DNA of 17,542 nucleotides, taken from CAZONU01 sp965370045. GTDB taxonomy: Bacteria > Planctomycetota > SZUA-567 > JAKLDR01. The notes beneath the pieces were generated by a model. It was not told the origin of the DNA and did not search any database. It saw only the letters and a program-made list of their open reading frames with translations. A program made the translations under genes and the position numbers. This document shows, one piece after another, positions 7,990 through 15,507 of this stretch. Position 1 is the first letter of the stretch; each line of letters starts with the position of its first letter. The stretch lies in the NCBI GenBank assembly GCA_965370045.1, contig CBDUSI010000094.1:1-17542 (forward strand), read 5' to 3'.

Positions 7990-8793
7990 CCCGCCGTAGG
8001 TAACCGCCAGCGGGCCCCCTTCCAGCGCCGGCTGGAACTGCTCGAAGGGCTTTCGGTCCGAACGATAGACGACCCCGATGGGGATTTCGTCTCCCCATTT
8101 GAGCGCGGTGGCCAGGGCGCGCTCACGGTCGCGGGGGTCGTAGCCCGCGGGCAGCGGCTTCACCCGGTCCTTGTACCACTTGAAGGTGTTCACCTTGTTG
8201 AAGCTGACACAGGGCTGGAGGATGTCCAGCAGGGCGAACCCCCGGGCCTCGATGGCCGCGACCATCATCTCCGCGAGGTGCCCGGGCACCACCGAGCTGC
8301 TTCTGGCCACGAAGGAGCAGTCCTCGATGATCGCCAGGGCCAGCTGGTTGACCGGCTGGAGGGTTACCCCTCGGGTCTGGATCTTGGTCTTGAAGCCGGG
8401 GTCCGAGGTCGGCGAGGCCTGCCCCTTGGTCAGTCCGTAGACCTGGTTGTTGTGCACGAAGGCCTTGACGCCGATGTTGCGGCGCAGGGCGTGCAGGAAG
8501 TGGTTGCCGCCCTCTCCGTACATGTCCCCGTCGCCGCTGGTCACCACCACGGTCAGCTCGTGGTTGGCCAGCTTGATGCCCGTGGCCGCCGGCAGAGCCC
8601 GGCCGTGCAGGCCGTTGAAGACGTTGGCGTCGATGTAGTGCGGGGTCTTGGCCGCCTGGCCGATTCCGGAGACCAGCACGAGCTTGTTGCGGTCCACCCC
8701 CGCAGTCGCCAGCGCCTCCTCCAGGCATTTCAGTATCGAAAAGTTCCCGCAGCCGGGGCACCAGGCCGGGTGGGGGTCCTTTGCCGGTCTCAT
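7987..8793 (-). CDS. korB: 2-oxoacid:ferredoxin oxidoreductase, beta subunit
   Basis: The thiamine-pyrophosphate subunit of an enzyme that oxidatively decarboxylates (or reductively makes) a 2-oxoacid using ferredoxin. The 268-residue product shows WCPGCGNF (Cys12, Cys15), the TPP motif GDGDMYGEGGNH (87-98) and NNQVYGLTKGQASPTS (115-130), and LQPCVSFN (Cys195). Two-subunit homologues normally bind a 4Fe-4S cluster with Cys at about 12, 15, 46 and 196; here residue 46 is Gln (GIGQAAK). The ATG at 8793 overlaps the alpha-subunit stop as ATGA. Substrate cannot be fixed: 2-oxoglutarate is most usual for this layout, but pyruvate or branched-chain oxoacids are possible, so the symbol is provisional. 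Confidence 0.9.
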   Translation of the reverse strand: MRPAKDPHPAWCPGCGNFSILKCLEEALATAGVDRNKLVLVSGIGQAAKTPHYIDANVFNGLHGRALPAATGIKLANHELTVVVTSGDGDMYGEGGNHFLHALRRNIGVKAFVHNNQVYGLTKGQASPTSDPGFKTKIQTRGVTLQPVNQLALAIIEDCSFVARSSSVVPGHLAEMMVAAIEARGFALLDILQPCVSFNKVNTFKWYKDRVKPLPAGYDPRDRERALATALKWGDEIPIGVVYRSDRKPFEQFQPALEGGPLAVTYGG

Positions 8794-10451
8794 CGCGAAA
8801 CCCTCCTGGCGATCTCCGCGCCGGTGAAGGGCAGGCCATCATAGCGCAGCACCTCCCGCCACTCCTCCAGCGCGCCCAGCCCTTTCAACAGCGAGGCCAA
8901 CTGCGCGGTGGCATTGCCCTCCACGGCGAACACCTTTCTGCCGCCGAGCAGCGGCGCAATCTTCTCCGCGTCGACCGGCCAGACCTGCCCGAAGTGGACC
9001 ATGCAGACGTCCCGTCCCCCGGCGCGGAGCAGGTCGACCGCCTCGCGGCAGGGCCCGTAGCTTGATCCCCAGCATAGCAAGACCTCTTCGGCGGGCCCCG
9101 GGTAGACTTCCGGCGGCAAGGCCTCGGCGGTCATGCCCCCCAGCTTGCGCAGGCGCTTCTCATGCATCCGGACGCGCGCGGCCAGGTCCTCGGTGATGTG
9201 CCCGTCCTCGGTGTGCTCGTCGCTGTCGGCCAGGACGAAGGCGCCCGATCCGGGAACCGCCCGCGGAGAGACCCCGTCCCCGGCGGGCGCATAGCGCCTG
9301 TAGTCCTCCGGCGGGTTCTCCTCCAGGCACCTGTCGACAGGGTCGGGATCGGCAGGCAGCGGCGCGACGTTCTTCTGGAGGTCGGCCAGGTACTGGTCGA
9401 TGAGCAGCACGACCGGGGTCTGGAAGCGGTGGGCGGTCTGGAGCGCCCGGCGGGTGAGATCGAAGCACTGCCGGAGGGTGCCCGGTGCGAAGATCGCGCG
9501 GGGAAACTCTCCGTGGCCGGCGTGGACGGCCATCTTGAGGTCTTCCTGCCCGGTGCGGGTGGGCAGGCCCGTCGCCGGCCCGGGCCGCTGGGAATCCATG
9601 ACCAGCACGGGGAGTTCGAGCATGCCGGCCAGGCTCAGCCCCTCGCACATCAGCGCGAAGCCGCCGCCCGACGTGGTGGTCATGGCCGGGACGCCGGCGT
9701 AGGTCGCGCCGCAGATCATGTTGATGGCGGCTATCTCGTCCTCGGCCTGCTCGACGACGATTCCGTAGCGCTCGGCGTTCTGGGCCAGGAACGTGAATAC
9801 GCCGGTCGAGGGGGTCATGGGATAGCTGGCTACTATCTTGACGCCGGCCGTCGCCGCGGCTAGGCCCACCGCCCCGGTGCCGGAGGTCAGCGCTCCGAAG
9901 GGCTTCTTCACGGGGGGCGCCGGTACGCTGCCCTTGCGGTCCGCGACCAGCGCGGCGCCGGCCTCGGCGCAGGCCACGTTCCTGGCGACGACCTCGGGGC
10001 CCTTCTTCTTGAACTCGTCGGCGAACATCTTCCCGAGAGCCTCTATCCCGCAGCCCAGCAGGGCCAGGGTCGCCCCGGCGGCGGCAGCGCCCACCATCTG
10101 CGCGCTCCCGCCGGCCTCCCGGACCGCCCTGGTGAGCGCCAGCGGCAGTCCCCTGTCACCGGCGCGCTCTCCGTCGATGAAGGCCAGCGCGCCTTCCCCG
10201 GCCCCTTCCCGGAAGTGCTCAAGGGACTCGGCCGTGAGGGCCACCAGGATGTCGGCGCTCTCCCGCGAGGAGAAAAGCTCGCGGTCCGAGATCCTGATGT
10301 CGAAGCTGTTGGCCCCCCCGCGGATGCGGGACATGTAGCTCTGCGTGCCGAAGACGTGCAGCCCCTCGGCGGCCAGCGCGCGGAGAAGGAGGTTCCCGGT
10401 GGTCTGCACGCCTTGACCGGCCTCGCCCGCGATGCGGATGTTGGTGTCCAA
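8790..10451 (-). CDS. korA: 2-oxoacid:ferredoxin oxidoreductase, fused gamma-alpha subunit
   Basis: Partner of the beta subunit; together they form the complete catalytic core. The 553-residue product joins an N-terminal gamma domain (GEAGQGVQTTGNLL, then SYMSRIRGGANSF) to an alpha domain containing SYPMTPST, VEQAEDEIAAINM, TTTSGGGFALMCEG and TGLPTRTGQEDL, all typical of the KorA type. No ferredoxin-like CxxCxxC domain is present, so electrons should leave through the beta-subunit cluster to a separate ferredoxin. I chose the TTG at 10451: it has GAGGGAG 4-5 bases upstream and the conserved N-I-R-I-x-G-E start follows. A GTG at 10556 would add 35 unlike residues and lies upstream of the promoter. 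It is the first gene of the operon. Confidence 0.9.
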   Translation of the reverse strand: MDTNIRIAGEAGQGVQTTGNLLLRALAAEGLHVFGTQSYMSRIRGGANSFDIRISDRELFSSRESADILVALTAESLEHFREGAGEGALAFIDGERAGDRGLPLALTRAVREAGGSAQMVGAAAAGATLALLGCGIEALGKMFADEFKKKGPEVVARNVACAEAGAALVADRKGSVPAPPVKKPFGALTSGTGAVGLAAATAGVKIVASYPMTPSTGVFTFLAQNAERYGIVVEQAEDEIAAINMICGATYAGVPAMTTTSGGGFALMCEGLSLAGMLELPVLVMDSQRPGPATGLPTRTGQEDLKMAVHAGHGEFPRAIFAPGTLRQCFDLTRRALQTAHRFQTPVVLLIDQYLADLQKNVAPLPADPDPVDRCLEENPPEDYRRYAPAGDGVSPRAVPGSGAFVLADSDEHTEDGHITEDLAARVRMHEKRLRKLGGMTAEALPPEVYPGPAEEVLLCWGSSYGPCREAVDLLRAGGRDVCMVHFGQVWPVDAEKIAPLLGGRKVFAVEGNATAQLASLLKGLGALEEWREVLRYDGLPFTGAEIARRVSR

Positions 10452-10494
10452 GGCTCCCTCGCTCCCCGTAACGGTCCCCGTACGCAACGCCAGG

Positions 10495-10523
10495 ATTCTA
10501 CGGAACAACACCCGCGTCGCCAA
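10495..10523 (-). promoter_or_regulatory. Promoter of the korAB operon
   Basis: On the minus strand TTGGCG (10523-10518) and TAGAAT (10500-10495) are separated by exactly 17 bases. The transcript would start near 10488, giving a leader of about 37 bases before the TTG start at 10451. It supports that start over the longer reading. Confidence 0.55.
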
Positions 10524-10556
10524 CGTAATTCCCGGCACTCCCGCCGCTCTCTTCAC

Positions 10557-10584
10557 TTGACAGCGCCGGACGGCGTTCTAGCAT
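10557..10584 (+). promoter_or_regulatory. Promoter of the TIM-barrel isomerase gene
   Basis: A perfect -35 TTGACA at 10557-10562 is followed after 16 bases by TAGCAT (4 of 6 to consensus) at 10579-10584. It is divergent from the korAB promoter; the two -35 boxes are 33 bases apart, close enough for shared regulation. Confidence 0.6.
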
Positions 10585-10643
10585 CGGCATCGTCGAGAGC
10601 TTTCCCCGGAAACTGCTCCGCACTTCGAAAGGAGAAGCATTCC

Positions 10644-11510
10644 ATGGCCATCAGGCTCACCGGATTCGCGGACGAGGCCGGCAGCGACCTCGCCGACCAG
10701 ATTCGCGCCCACAAGGAACTTGGCTGGGACACCATCGAGATGCGCATGGTCGGGGATGTCAACTTCTGCGACCTGGACGACGAGGCCTACGCGAAGGCCA
10801 AGGCCGAGCTGGCCGCCGCGAAGATGGGCGTTTCCTGCTTCGGCTCCGGAATCGCCAACTGGGCGCGGCCGATCACCGGCGAGTTCCAGATAGACGTCGA
10901 GGAGTTGCGCCGCGCCGCCCCACGCATGCGCGAGATGGGCACCATGTTCATCCGGACCATGAGCTACCCCAACGATAAGAAAAAGCCGCTGGCCAAGGCC
11001 GACTGGCTCAAGGAGGCCGGCCGCCGGCTCAAGGAGCTGGCGAAGATCGCCGAGGGCGAGGGCGTGATCCTGGCCCACGAGAACTGCTCGGGCTACGGCG
11101 GCGAGGGGCCGGCGGAGATGCTCGAGCTCCTGGCGGCGGTCGACTCCCCGGCCTTCAAGATGGCCTTCGACATCGGCAACGTCGTCGCCCACGGCGGCCC
11201 CGTCGAGGGCCTGTCCTGGGAGTATTACCAGGCGATCCGCGAGCATATCGTCCACGTGCACGTCAAGGACTGCAAGGCCGGCGAGGACGGCAAGTCCAAG
11301 ACCTGCTTCCCCGATGAGGGCGCCGCCGACGTGCCCCGGGTCACTGCCGACCTGGTCAAGAGCGGCTACGACGGTTTCATGTCCATCGAGCCGCACATGA
11401 AGGGTCAGGTGCACCTGGGCGACGATACCGGCGGGGCCGACGGGGCCTTCGAGCTTTACCTTGAGTATGGCCGGCGCATGGCCGCCATCCTGGAAGAAGC
11501 CGGCAAGTAA
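10644..11510 (+). CDS. Sugar phosphate isomerase/epimerase-like TIM-barrel protein
   Basis: A 288-residue xylose-isomerase-like TIM barrel (AP endonuclease family 2 fold). Members isomerise or epimerise sugars or related polyols with a divalent metal. Metal-ligand positions of the family can be seen: Glu146 in AHENCSG, Asp176 in FDIGN, His204/His206 in HVHVKD and Glu249 in SIEPH. No signal peptide, so cytoplasmic. The ATG at 10644 has AAAGGAG 9 bases upstream. It stands alone, divergent from the korAB operon, with its own promoter. The exact substrate cannot be told: inosose dehydratase, hydroxypyruvate isomerase and tagatose epimerase relatives share these residues. Confidence 0.82.
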   Translation: MAIRLTGFADEAGSDLADQIRAHKELGWDTIEMRMVGDVNFCDLDDEAYAKAKAELAAAKMGVSCFGSGIANWARPITGEFQIDVEELRRAAPRMREMGTMFIRTMSYPNDKKKPLAKADWLKEAGRRLKELAKIAEGEGVILAHENCSGYGGEGPAEMLELLAAVDSPAFKMAFDIGNVVAHGGPVEGLSWEYYQAIREHIVHVHVKDCKAGEDGKSKTCFPDEGAADVPRVTADLVKSGYDGFMSIEPHMKGQVHLGDDTGGADGAFELYLEYGRRMAAILEEAGK

Positions 11511-11592
11511 CCCGTCCCGCCAGCGCTCTACTGCTTCGAACCCGTCGGCGCCATTCCAAGGGGCAAGAATCCCCCCCCCTGCACAAGTGCAT

Positions 11593-11608
11593 CAAGACTC
11601 GGGTCTTG
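11593..11608. repeat. Small perfect hairpin after the isomerase gene
   Basis: CAAGAC and GTCTTG flank the 4-base loop TCGG, 83 bases after the isomerase stop codon. No T-run follows on either side. It could contribute to 3' end formation of the isomerase transcript. Confidence 0.35.
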
Positions 11609-11633
11609 GGAAACCACTGAGTTCATATGCCCT

Positions 11634-11661
11634 TGCCTCGGCTAAGGTTAAGCCGCGAGGC
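11634..11661 (+). terminator. Terminator-like hairpin before the DUF3108 promoter
   Basis: GCCTCGGGCT (11634-11643) pairs with AGCC and CGAGGC (11651-11661, one unpaired G), a 10-bp stem with a 7-base loop. It lies between the isomerase gene and the next promoter, where a terminator is expected. However, a T-run is missing, so termination would have to be of an atypical or Rho-aided kind. Confidence 0.35.
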
Positions 11662-11683
11662 CGTCGATAAAAGGTGGCCAGAC

Positions 11684-11713
11684 TTGACATTCCGTCGAAT
11701 GGCGGTGTATCAT
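11684..11713 (+). promoter_or_regulatory. Promoter of the DUF3108-kdsB pair
   Basis: A perfect TTGACA at 11684-11689 and TATCAT at 11708-11713 are separated by 18 bases, the best -35 in this intergenic region. The transcript would start near 11720, leaving a leader of about 63 bases. Confidence 0.65.
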
Positions 11714-11728
11714 AATACGTCGATGTAA

Positions 11729-11757
11729 CCGGGCGAGGAGGAGTATTTCCCGCCCGG
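11729..11757 (+). promoter_or_regulatory. Leader hairpin with a purine-rich loop
   Basis: CCGGGCG (11729-11735) pairs with CGCCCGG (11751-11757). The 15-base loop carries AGGAGGAG, a second Shine-Dalgarno-like sequence with no start codon at a useful distance. The true ribosome binding site, GGAGG at 11772-11776, lies downstream and outside the stem. The role is unknown. Confidence 0.4.
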
Positions 11758-11782
11758 GGACGTTGACAGTTGGAGGACGCCA

Positions 11783-12673
11783 ATGTTCATCCGCCGCCCG
11801 ATGCTATTCCTCGCGGCCGCATCGCTCATGCTGACGAGCCTGGACTCGGCCCTGGCCGATCCCACCACCGATGAGAAGCGCACCCGGGTGCCGCCCGACG
11901 CCAAGGTGGCCGAGAAGGACAAGTATCCCAAGCACCGGGACATCAAGCTCAAGCTCAACCGGGGCGAGAAGCTCACCTACGCCATCAAGTGGGGCGTGAT
12001 CGACGCCGGGCTGGCCACGCTGGCAGTCAAGCGCAAGGAGCAGCTCGGTCCCGGCGGCCCGATGGTCTGGAGCATCCGCTGCAAGACCCGCTCCAATGCC
12101 TTCGTGTCCATGTTCTACGACGTCCGCGACGACATCAAGTCGCTCATCGACGTGCAGGGCGGCTTCACCCGTCTCTTCGACATGAACAAGAACGAGGGCA
12201 GCTACCACGCCACCGAGCGCATCGTGTTCGACTACAAGGCCATGGAGGCCAAGTACGTCAGGGTCAAGCAGAAGGCGTTCAGCAGCAAGAAGCGCACCAA
12301 GATCATCAAGCTTCCCGACAAGGTGCACGATCCGCTGAGCTGCCTCTACTACCTGCGCGGCCTGGACCTCAAGGTCGGCTCCGAGCACAAGCTGACCGTC
12401 AACACCAGCAGGAAGAACTGGGTGATGGTCCTCAAGGTCATCCGCGAGGAGGAGCAGGACATCAAGGGCCTGGGCAAGGTCAAGTGCCTGGTCATCGAGC
12501 CATCGGCCAAGTTCCAGGGCATCTTCGTCCGCAAGGGCAAGATGACCATCTGGCTCGAGAAGCGCACCAAGATACCCCTGCTCATGAAGGTCAAGATTCC
12601 CATCGGATCGGCCAGCGCCGTGCTCATCAAGGCCGAGAACTCGCCCCTGAGCAAGATCGCCAAGAAGAAGTGA
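11783..12673 (+). CDS. Exported DUF3108-family protein
   Basis: The function of the family is not established; members are exported proteins of Gram-negative bacteria. The 296-residue product has a signal peptide (basic start, hydrophobic stretch about 6-20, probable cleavage after ALA at residue 25), so it should be periplasmic or envelope-located. The family pattern is present: GEKLTYAIKWGVIDAGLATL, then SMFYDVRDDIKSLID, an internal VHDPLSCLYYLRGL segment and the late WLEKRTKIPLLMKVKIPIGSA. The protein is very rich in lysine. The ATG at 11783 has GGAGG about 7 bases upstream. Its stop overlaps the kdsB GTG (GTGA), so the two are translated together, which hints at a role in the outer membrane or lipopolysaccharide. 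Confidence 0.82.
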   Translation: MFIRRPMLFLAAASLMLTSLDSALADPTTDEKRTRVPPDAKVAEKDKYPKHRDIKLKLNRGEKLTYAIKWGVIDAGLATLAVKRKEQLGPGGPMVWSIRCKTRSNAFVSMFYDVRDDIKSLIDVQGGFTRLFDMNKNEGSYHATERIVFDYKAMEAKYVRVKQKAFSSKKRTKIIKLPDKVHDPLSCLYYLRGLDLKVGSEHKLTVNTSRKNWVMVLKVIREEEQDIKGLGKVKCLVIEPSAKFQGIFVRKGKMTIWLEKRTKIPLLMKVKIPIGSASAVLIKAENSPLSKIAKKK

Positions 12674-13458
12674 CCCCCACCCCGCCGCAAGGTCCGGGCG
12701 ACCCCAGAGATAAAGCCGTTCTCATCCTGCCCGCCAGGCTGGCCTCGGTGCGCCTGGAGAGGAAGCTGCTGCTGGCCGAGACCGGCAGGCCGCTCCTGGC
12801 CCACACCGTCGAGCGGGCCCTGGAGGCCGCCGCGGCCTCCGGCGGCAGCATCTCCCGCGTGCTGGTCGCCGCCGACTGCGAGGAGCTCGCCGAGGCGGCC
12901 CGCGCGGCCGGCGCCGATGCGGTGCTCACCGACCCGGAGCACAAGAGCGGCACCGACCGCATCGCCGAGGCCGCGGCGAATCTCGCGGAAGACGCCATCA
13001 TTAACCTCCAGGCCGACGAGCCGGAGATTCCCGTCGCGGCCGTGCTGGAACTGGCCGGGCTGATTCTCAAGTCGCCCGACGAGGTCATGGCCACGCTGGC
13101 CGCGCCCATATCCACGCAAGAAGAAATGGACAACCCCAACGCCGTCAAGGTGGTCATGGACGCCTCCGGCCACGCGCTCTACTTCTCGCGCGCGCCGATC
13201 CCCTTCGCCCGGGATGGCTCGCAGCCCGGGACCATTGGCCTGCGCCACCTGGGCATCTACGCCTACCGCCGGGAGTTCCTGCTGGGCTACTCCGGGCTGC
13301 CGGCCAGCCGCCTGGAGGAGACCGAGAAGCTCGAGCAGCTCCGCGCCCTGGAGGCCGGTTATCGCATCGCCTGCGCGGTCGTCGCCCCTCAGCCCGAGGG
13401 CATCGACACCCCGGAGAGCTACGCGGCCTTCGTGGCGAGATACAAGCGCCGGAGCTGA
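12670..13458 (+). CDS. kdsB: 3-deoxy-manno-octulosonate cytidylyltransferase (CMP-Kdo synthetase)
   Basis: Activates Kdo with CTP to give CMP-Kdo for the inner core of lipopolysaccharide, in the cytoplasm. The 262-residue product has the family series: ILPARLASVRLERKLL, HKSGTDRIAE (91-100), NLQADEPEIP, MDNPNAVKVV, ALYFSRAPIPFARD, HLGIYAYRREFL, LEETEKLEQLRALEAGY and EGIDTPES. The usual Q-G-D-E-P reads Q-A-D-E-P, a mild change near the substrate site. The start is GTG at 12670, overlapping the DUF3108 stop by four bases; no ATG or better start precedes the conserved LPAR. Length is normal. A damaged second copy of its 3' part lies after typA. Confidence 0.93.
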   Translation: MTPTPPQGPGDPRDKAVLILPARLASVRLERKLLLAETGRPLLAHTVERALEAAAASGGSISRVLVAADCEELAEAARAAGADAVLTDPEHKSGTDRIAEAAANLAEDAIINLQADEPEIPVAAVLELAGLILKSPDEVMATLAAPISTQEEMDNPNAVKVVMDASGHALYFSRAPIPFARDGSQPGTIGLRHLGIYAYRREFLLGYSGLPASRLEETEKLEQLRALEAGYRIACAVVAPQPEGIDTPESYAAFVARYKRRS

Positions 13459-13494
13459 ACCCGGGGCTCCGGTTACGGTCATCGGTGCTGTTGC

Positions 13495-13523
13495 TTGAAC
13501 CCCAGCGCTCCATGAGGTAGAAT
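13495..13523 (+). promoter_or_regulatory. Promoter of typA
   Basis: TTGAAC at 13495-13500 and TAGAAT at 13518-13523 are exactly 17 bases apart. The transcript would start near 13530, giving a leader of about 88 bases before the ATG at 13618. Confidence 0.6.
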
Positions 13524-13528
13524 TACAG

Positions 13529-13561
13529 GCCAGCCCCGGCTGGTGCCGGGGTACTCCTGGC
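13529..13561 (+). promoter_or_regulatory. Stable hairpin at the 5' end of the typA leader
   Basis: CCCCGGC (13534-13540) and GCCGGGG (13545-13551) pair perfectly around the loop TGGT. An outer GCCAG/CTGGC pair (13529-13533 with 13557-13561) extends the stem across a 5-base bulge. It begins almost at the predicted transcript start, so it may protect the 5' end or regulate typA. No T-run follows, so it does not look like a terminator for kdsB. Confidence 0.45.
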
Positions 13562-13617
13562 AGGTCGGGCTTCAGGCGACACCGGGCCGCGGTCCCGGCG
13601 GAAACGTAGTGACATCC

Positions 13618-15507
13618 ATGAGCGATACCACCCATCCAGAGAAGATCCGCAACGTGGCCATCGTGGCGCACATCGACCACGGCAAGACCACGCTGATTGA
13701 CTCGATCTTCCGCGCGGCCGGCACTTTCCGCGAGAACGCGCGCTTGTCTGAGCGGTTGATGGACGGGGACGTCCTCGAACGCGAGCGCGGCATCACCATC
13801 CGCTCGAAGCACTGCACCGTGGAGTGGAACGGCTATCTGATCAACATCATCGACACTCCCGGCCACGCGGATTTCAGCGGCGAGGTCGAGCGGGTGCTTT
13901 CCATGGTCGACTCGGTGCTGCTGCTGGTCGATGCCAACGAGGGGGCCATGCCCCAGACCAGGTACGTGCTGATGCGCGCGCTGCGCCTGGGCTATCGTCC
14001 GCTGGTGATCATCAACAAGGTCGACCGGCCCAGCGCCGACCCCGACCTGGCCCTGGAAAATACCTTCGACCTCTTCGCGGAGCTCGGCGCCGACAACCAC
14101 CAGGCGGATTTCCCGGTGCTTTACGGCTCGGGCCTGGAAGGCTGGGTGGTCCGCGACCTCGAGAACGACGAACACGCGGGCATGGACGCGCTCTTCGAGA
14201 CTATCATCCAGGAGGTGTCCGCCCCCCAGGTGGACCGCGCCGCGCCCTTTCGCATGCAGGTCAGCACCCTGGCCTGGAGCGACTACATCGGGCGCATCGG
14301 CTGCGGGCGGGTGATCTCCGGAACGCACCGCAAGGGCGACCCGTTCATACGCACCATGACCGAGTGGACCGACCACCAGCGCGGCCCGGACGACTGGGAC
14401 GTGGTGGGGGCCACCGAGGAGACTTCCACCCACCTCTGGGTCACCCGCGGATTGGAGCGCCTGGCGGTGGAGGAGGTCTCCGCCGGCGACATCGTCTGGA
14501 TCGCCGGAGCGAAAGACATCACCCTGGGCGACACCTTCTCGCATCCTGAGCTCCACGACCCGGAGCTGCAGCCACTGGAGGTCGAGGAGCCCGCCGTCGC
14601 CATGTTCTTCTCCATCAACAACGGGCCCTTCGCCGGCATGAGCGGGCGAGCCGTCACCATGCGCCAGATCCGCGAGCGGCTGGAGCGCGAGGTGCGCGTG
14701 AACGTCGCCCTGCGCGTCGAGGACCTGGGGCGCGCCGACCGCATCAAGGTCTCCGGGCGCGGCGAACTGCACCTGGCGATCCTCATCGAGGAGATGCGCC
14801 GCGAGGGCATGGAGTTCTGCGTCTCTCGCCCGGAGGTCATCACTCACCGCACGGAGGACGGCGGCCTCACCGAGCCGGTCGAACTGCTGGTCATGGACGT
14901 CCCCGACGAGTTCCAGGGCGTGGTCATCGAGAAGATATCCAAGCGCAAGGGCGAGCTGACCAACATGGAGAATTACGGCACCGGCATGGTCCGCCTGGAG
15001 TTCTCGATCCCCACGCGCGGCCTGATCGGCTATCGCGGCGAGTTCCTGACCGACACCCGCGGCCTGGGCATCATGGCCTCGCGGCTTACCGGCTACTGCC
15101 CCTGGCGCGGGGAGATCAACCCGCGCACCCGCGGCTCGATGGTCAGCATGGAGGCCGGCGTGGCCACCAGCTACAGCATCACCAACCTCCAGGAGCGCGG
15201 CACGCTGTTCATCACCCCGGGTGAGAAGGTCTACGACGGGATGATCGTGGGAGAGAGCGCCCGGCCCCAGGACCTGCCCTGCAAGCCCACCAAGAAGCGC
15301 CACGTCACCAACCACCGCTCGGCCACCAAGGGCATCGACGTCCGCCTGGACGTCCCGCGCAAGCACACCCTGGAGTCGGCCCTCGAGTGGATTGCCGACG
15401 ATGAGCTCGTGGAGGTCACCCCCGGGAGCATCCGCAGCCGCAAGGCGATCTTGAGCGAAGGCGAGCGCCGCCGCCAGGAACGCCGCGCGGCCCGCGCCGA
15501 GGCTTGA
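13618..15507 (+). CDS. typA: Ribosome-associated GTPase TypA/BipA
   Basis: A translational GTPase that binds the 70S ribosome and acts in ribosome assembly and stress or cold growth. The 629-residue product (family usually about 605-615) shows G1 AHIDHGKTT, the RGITI switch region, G3 DTPGH, G4 NKVD, an EF-G-like domain II, and the BipA C-terminal domain with RGLIGYRGEFLTDTRG and KPTKKRHVTNHRSATK. Slight extra length comes from the charged tail. I chose the ATG at 13618; the GTG at 13609 three codons earlier is an alternative because the ribosome binding site (GGCGGA region) is weak. It has its own promoter after kdsB. Confidence 0.95.
   Translation: MSDTTHPEKIRNVAIVAHIDHGKTTLIDSIFRAAGTFRENARLSERLMDGDVLERERGITIRSKHCTVEWNGYLINIIDTPGHADFSGEVERVLSMVDSVLLLVDANEGAMPQTRYVLMRALRLGYRPLVIINKVDRPSADPDLALENTFDLFAELGADNHQADFPVLYGSGLEGWVVRDLENDEHAGMDALFETIIQEVSAPQVDRAAPFRMQVSTLAWSDYIGRIGCGRVISGTHRKGDPFIRTMTEWTDHQRGPDDWDVVGATEETSTHLWVTRGLERLAVEEVSAGDIVWIAGAKDITLGDTFSHPELHDPELQPLEVEEPAVAMFFSINNGPFAGMSGRAVTMRQIRERLEREVRVNVALRVEDLGRADRIKVSGRGELHLAILIEEMRREGMEFCVSRPEVITHRTEDGGLTEPVELLVMDVPDEFQGVVIEKISKRKGELTNMENYGTGMVRLEFSIPTRGLIGYRGEFLTDTRGLGIMASRLTGYCPWRGEINPRTRGSMVSMEAGVATSYSITNLQERGTLFITPGEKVYDGMIVGESARPQDLPCKPTKKRHVTNHRSATKGIDVRLDVPRKHTLESALEWIADDELVEVTPGSIRSRKAILSEGERRRQERRAARAEA

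Noticed and set aside
10452..10556. Longer N terminus for the korA product from a GTG at 10556
   Set aside because: It would start upstream of the promoter, adds 35 residues with no family similarity, and the TTG at 10451 has a good ribosome binding site.
12349..15366. A 1005-codon open frame on the minus strand
   Set aside because: It lies antisense to kdsB and typA and crosses their intergenic region. The translation is His/Gly/Asp-rich with no family motif, a by-product of GC-rich codon use.
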